Positions 4,674 through 6,382 of a DNA stretch of 6,382 bases are shown piece by piece; the first letter of the stretch is position 1; every line of letters starts with the position of its first letter. The notes below the pieces were generated by a model that made no database searches, was not told where the DNA came from, and saw nothing but the letters and a program-made list of their open reading frames with translations. The stretch is from Oscillospiraceae bacterium (GTDB lineage: Bacteria > Bacillota > Clostridia > Oscillospirales > Acutalibacteraceae), in contig WQRM01000093.1 of assembly GCA_009786735.1 (NCBI GenBank), positions 1 through 6,382 on the forward strand, in the 5' to 3' direction. Both the position numbers and the translations under genes were made by a program.

Positions 4674-5870
4674 CTAGCGCGCAAACAGCCAGCGGAAGCC
4701 ATATACCAACGGGAACAGCAGCGCCGCAAAGGGCAGCACAAACAGCATGCCCAGCCATTGATACCACGTGACGGGGTTGGCGAGCGTCGAATGCTGCAGC
4801 CAGTCAACGAAGGCCTCTAGCATGCCCGCATCAGGACCGAGCGGCGGTCGTGCATATTGATGAACGCGAATGCTACGCACAATGCCACAGTCGGAAACAA
4901 AGTTGACCACGCCGAATCTGTCTTGATTGCTGGAATTGGGGAGCACGCGGATAGTTATCTGCGCATCACCGGTGCCGCGTGAGGGGGATACATGAAGCCA
5001 ACGCTCGGCGGCGGTAACGCGCCAACTGGTGTTAGAGTAGAGATCTCGCGTGAATGAACCTGCACGCGAGGTTTGCCAACGATTGCCGGCAGGCGAAATG
5101 TTGAGATAGGGATGTGGCGACGGAGGAGGCAACGGTGCTGGCGGCTCGGTGACGGAGACACTGAAGCTGTGATCGCCGCCTTGCCAGCCGCTCCACGGCC
5201 AAGCGAAAATTACATAGTCGCCCGCAGGCAAGTGTCGCCTGTGCCACGAGTTGTTTACCCAAAGCCCCATGGTTGTGCCAACGGGGGTTAAATTCGCGTC
5301 AAACACGCGCAAATAGAGGTCGCCACTGTGCCAGCTAAAGCCAAAGTAATCATCTTCTGCCACCGTGAGGCTGAAGGCACGGGTTTCTTGCGCGCCAAAG
5401 CTGGCAGGCTCGCCCAGCACAATGGGCTCGATGTCGCCCAAATATTGTGCCACGAAATCGTCGGAGAGCGTGAAGCTTGCGCTGGGCATGGTGGCAACGT
5501 ATTCCGCCCAGGTGCCGTCAAAGTCGCGCCAAGTGGCGCTGTCGGTGTAAGTAAAGGTGGCGGTGAGGGTTTCGGGGTCAAACGTCCGCAAAATCTCCCA
5601 CCATTCTGCGCCCAGTTGACCGCTCCAGCGTTCCAGCGCCTCGCTGGTGCCGTCATCGAAATGCACGGTGACGGTCACATTTTGCAGGGTGAACTGCGGC
5701 GTCAAGTTCCAATGATTGAGTTGGATTTCGCCGTTCCAGTCGGCATCAATGGCGGTGACCACAGGCAATTGCGGCTGCAGGGTGAGCTCCTCCGCCAGCG
5801 CGGGCGCGCCCACGCCAAGGCTTGCGCCCAGCAGCAACACGGCCAAGCAGATGCTAAGCAACTTTCTCAT
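4674..5870 (-). CDS. Secreted multi-domain protein with BACON-like domain and C-terminal membrane anchor
   Basis: Predicted extracytoplasmic protein of 398 residues; specific function unknown. Seen in order: signal peptide 1-26 (MRKLLSICLAVLLLGASLGVGAPALA, AxA cleavage before EE); a beta-rich Ig-like region at about 35-135 (NVTVTVHFDDGTSEAL); a PPC-like beta-sandwich at about 150-240 (GEPASFGAQETRAFSLTV, LRVFDANLTPVG, HLPAGDYVIFAW); a Pro-rich linker (TEPPAPLPPPSPHP, 241-254); a BACON-like domain at about 255-340 (SWRVTAAERWLHVSPSRGTGDAQITIRVLPN...DRFGVVNF...IRVHQYA, matching the W-sWi-vsP-sGtG-...N-..R-..-V-Q pattern); then one hydrophobic helix (about 372-390) and the basic tail FRWLFAR. 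BACON and PPC modules suggest binding to glycans, mucin or other surface ligands (inference). The ATG at 5870 has AGGAGGT 7 nt upstream; a TTG at 5876 would be too close. First gene of a unit with the SDR. Confidence 0.82.
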   Translation of the reverse strand: MRKLLSICLAVLLLGASLGVGAPALAEELTLQPQLPVVTAIDADWNGEIQLNHWNLTPQFTLQNVTVTVHFDDGTSEALERWSGQLGAEWWEILRTFDPETLTATFTYTDSATWRDFDGTWAEYVATMPSASFTLSDDFVAQYLGDIEPIVLGEPASFGAQETRAFSLTVAEDDYFGFSWHSGDLYLRVFDANLTPVGTTMGLWVNNSWHRRHLPAGDYVIFAWPWSGWQGGDHSFSVSVTEPPAPLPPPSPHPYLNISPAGNRWQTSRAGSFTRDLYSNTSWRVTAAERWLHVSPSRGTGDAQITIRVLPNSSNQDRFGVVNFVSDCGIVRSIRVHQYARPPLGPDAGMLEAFVDWLQHSTLANPVTWYQWLGMLFVLPFAALLFPLVYGFRWLFAR

Positions 5871-5899
5871 AAACAAGACCTCCTTTGATTTATGCCTAT

Positions 5900-5928
5900 A
5901 TTATAGCACAAATTTCAGGGCAATGCAA
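5900..5928 (-). promoter_or_regulatory. Promoter of the secreted BACON-like protein and SDR unit
   Basis: On the minus strand, TTGCAT (5928-5923), a 17-nt spacer, and TATAAT (5905-5900) preceded by TGC to make an extended -10. It lies about 30 nt before the ATG at 5870, with AGGAGGT at 5878-5884. The -10 is embedded in TGCTATAATATAGGCA, an imperfect palindrome close to the perfect one at 3889-3904. Confidence 0.75.
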
Positions 5929-5948
5929 GCCGCAATGTTGTAAAACTT

Positions 5949-5981
5949 GCGAAATTTTCTTGGCGGCGCAGAAAATTTTGC
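5949..5981. repeat. Inverted repeat upstream of the iron permease promoter
   Basis: GCGAAATTTTC (5949-5959) and GAAAATTTTGC (5971-5981) are 11-bp arms with one mismatch around an 11-nt GC-rich loop. It ends 8 nt before the -35 box of the FecCD promoter and lies in the divergent intergenic region. The AT-rich arms could act as an upstream activator or UP-type element, or as an operator; no function can be assigned. Confidence 0.5.
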
Positions 5982-5989
5982 TCCCCCTC

Positions 5990-6018
5990 TTGACATCTAA
6001 GTTAGATTGTGCTAACAT
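5990..6018 (+). promoter_or_regulatory. Sigma-A-type promoter of the FecCD iron permease gene
   Basis: A consensus -35 TTGACA (5990-5995), a 17-nt spacer, and -10 TAACAT (6013-6018). The expected start of transcription falls at about 6025, inside the second dyad of the half-site array, so a bound regulator would cover the -10 and the start point. Confidence 0.8.
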
Positions 6019-6039
6019 ATAAGTTAGCGAGAGCTAACT
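6000..6039 (+). promoter_or_regulatory. Tandem operator: two AGTTAG-N5-GCTAAC dyads over the iron permease promoter
   Basis: AGTTAG-N5-GCTAAC occurs twice (6000-6016 and 6022-6038) with a 22-bp repeat distance. The half-sites GTTAG/CTAAC start at 6001, 6012, 6023 and 6034, exactly 11 bp apart and alternating in direction. The second copy is a perfect 7-bp inverted repeat AGTTAGC-gaga-GCTAACT. Half-sites GTTAG/CTAAC also occur in DtxR/IdeR boxes, but there they are one base apart rather than six, so that identification is not made. Iron-responsive repression is an inference from the gene controlled. Confidence 0.7.
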
Positions 6040-6062
6040 CGCGATTGAAAGGGGATGTGTCT

Positions 6063-6382
6063 TTGCACAAGCACTTTTTTGCGCGGCAGTGGAAGCGCAT
6101 TGCCATCATCGCGCTGTTTATCATTCTGGTCATCTTGTCGCTGGAAATTGGTCCGATGAGCGAGGTCGGTATCCTGTCGGCCATTCGCGGCGACGAAAAC
6201 GCGCGCCTGGTGTTTGTGTATGGTCGCGTGCCGCGCACGGTGGCGGTGGTGCTAGCCGCAGCCGGGCTTTCGGTGGCGGGGTTGCTGATGCAGGCGGTGA
6301 GCCGCAACAAGTTCATGTCGCCCACCACAGCCGGCACGATTGATGCCGCGGCGTTTGGTTCGCTGCTGACGTTCGTGTTTCT
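6063..6382 (+). CDS. FecCD-type iron-siderophore ABC transporter permease (N-terminal part, runs off window)
   Basis: Membrane subunit of a ferric-chelate ABC importer; 106 codons visible. Seen: first membrane helix (about 12-29, AIIALFIILVILSLEIG), GRVPRTVAVVLAAAGLSVAGLLMQAVSRNKFMSPTTAGTIDAAAFG (54-99), which contains the RxPRtl...aGaglaiaGxxxQ...RN block of FecCD permeases; RNKFMSPTTAGTID is closest to the YclN/FatD/CeuB subgroup (recollection). Start: TTG at 6063 follows GAAAGGGG (6047-6054) with 8 nt spacing. A GTG at 6057 is in frame but only 2 nt from that site, so it is second choice; the ATG at 6055 is out of frame. Single-gene promoter with tandem operators upstream; the partner permease, ATPase and binding protein would be expected to the right. 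Confidence 0.9.
   Translation, partial: MHKHFFARQWKRIAIIALFIILVILSLEIGPMSEVGILSAIRGDENARLVFVYGRVPRTVAVVLAAAGLSVAGLLMQAVSRNKFMSPTTAGTIDAAAFGSLLTFVF

Noticed and set aside
4314..4820. Plus-strand frame opposite the SDR and secreted protein genes
   Set aside because: Opposite strand holds genes with clear motifs; this translation has no recognisable domain and crosses two genes.
5871..5876. TTG start at 5876 for the secreted protein
   Set aside because: Only 1 nt from the AGGAGGT; ATG at 5870 has ideal spacing and starts a normal signal peptide.
5328..5888. Plus-strand frame of 186 codons opposite the secreted protein gene
   Set aside because: Shadow frame; the minus-strand gene has a signal peptide, domains, ribosome site and promoter.
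5997..6039. DtxR/IdeR box over the iron permease promoter
   Set aside because: Half-sites match but are six bases apart instead of one, so the family cannot be assigned from sequence.
6055..6057. ATG at 6055 as the iron permease start
   Set aside because: Out of frame with the FecCD sequence; TTG at 6063 (or GTG at 6057) is in frame.

Overview
The window looks like a chromosomal piece of a GC-rich, low-copy Firmicute, most likely a gut-type clostridium of the Oscillospiraceae/Ruminococcaceae kind. This is an inference from gene content (a Firmicute-style XRE regulator, an FlaR-like P-loop protein, a COG1768-type phosphoesterase, a YclN/CeuB-like iron permease), strong AGGAGG-type ribosome binding sites, TTGCAT/TATAAT-type promoters, and GC-rich palindromic repeats like those common in such genomes. 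No species is claimed.

Layout. Positions 1-1329 (+) hold the C-terminal membrane half of the ferrous iron transporter FeoB, cut by the left edge. A hairpin at 1336-1355 separates it from a block of minus-strand genes. Reading that block in its own direction (right to left): a secreted multi-domain protein with Ig-like, PPC-like and BACON-like regions and a C-terminal membrane anchor (4674-5870); a short-chain dehydrogenase (3924-4652); a 106-residue secreted/anchored small protein (3546-3866); a metallophosphoesterase (2831-3544); a pair of inverted palindromic repeats; an FlaR-like P-loop kinase (2175-2690); and an XRE-type HTH gene whose frame continues, after one TAA, into a GNAT acetyltransferase (1364-2038). 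A divergent promoter region (5871-6062) precedes a plus-strand FecCD-type iron-siderophore permease, cut by the right edge.

Transcription units. The large secreted protein and the SDR form one unit (21-nt gap). The small secreted protein and the phosphoesterase form another, with the TGA one base from the ATG. The P-loop gene and the HTH-GNAT gene look separately transcribed. Iron uptake genes lie at both ends (FeoB for Fe2+, FecCD for chelated Fe3+), and the FecCD promoter carries an 11-bp-phased array of GTTAG/CTAAC half-sites.

The most notable signal is a family of compact palindromic elements (two adjacent hairpins closed by an outer GC stem) in four places. Two copies sit in frame inside feoB and add peptide to the transporter. 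One supplies the last codons and the stop codon of the phosphoesterase gene. One is intergenic and inverted. This resembles the behaviour known for Rickettsia palindromic elements. Other points are the nonsense-split HTH-GNAT gene and the two secreted proteins that share a leader region and a C-terminal tail pattern but have completely different middles.
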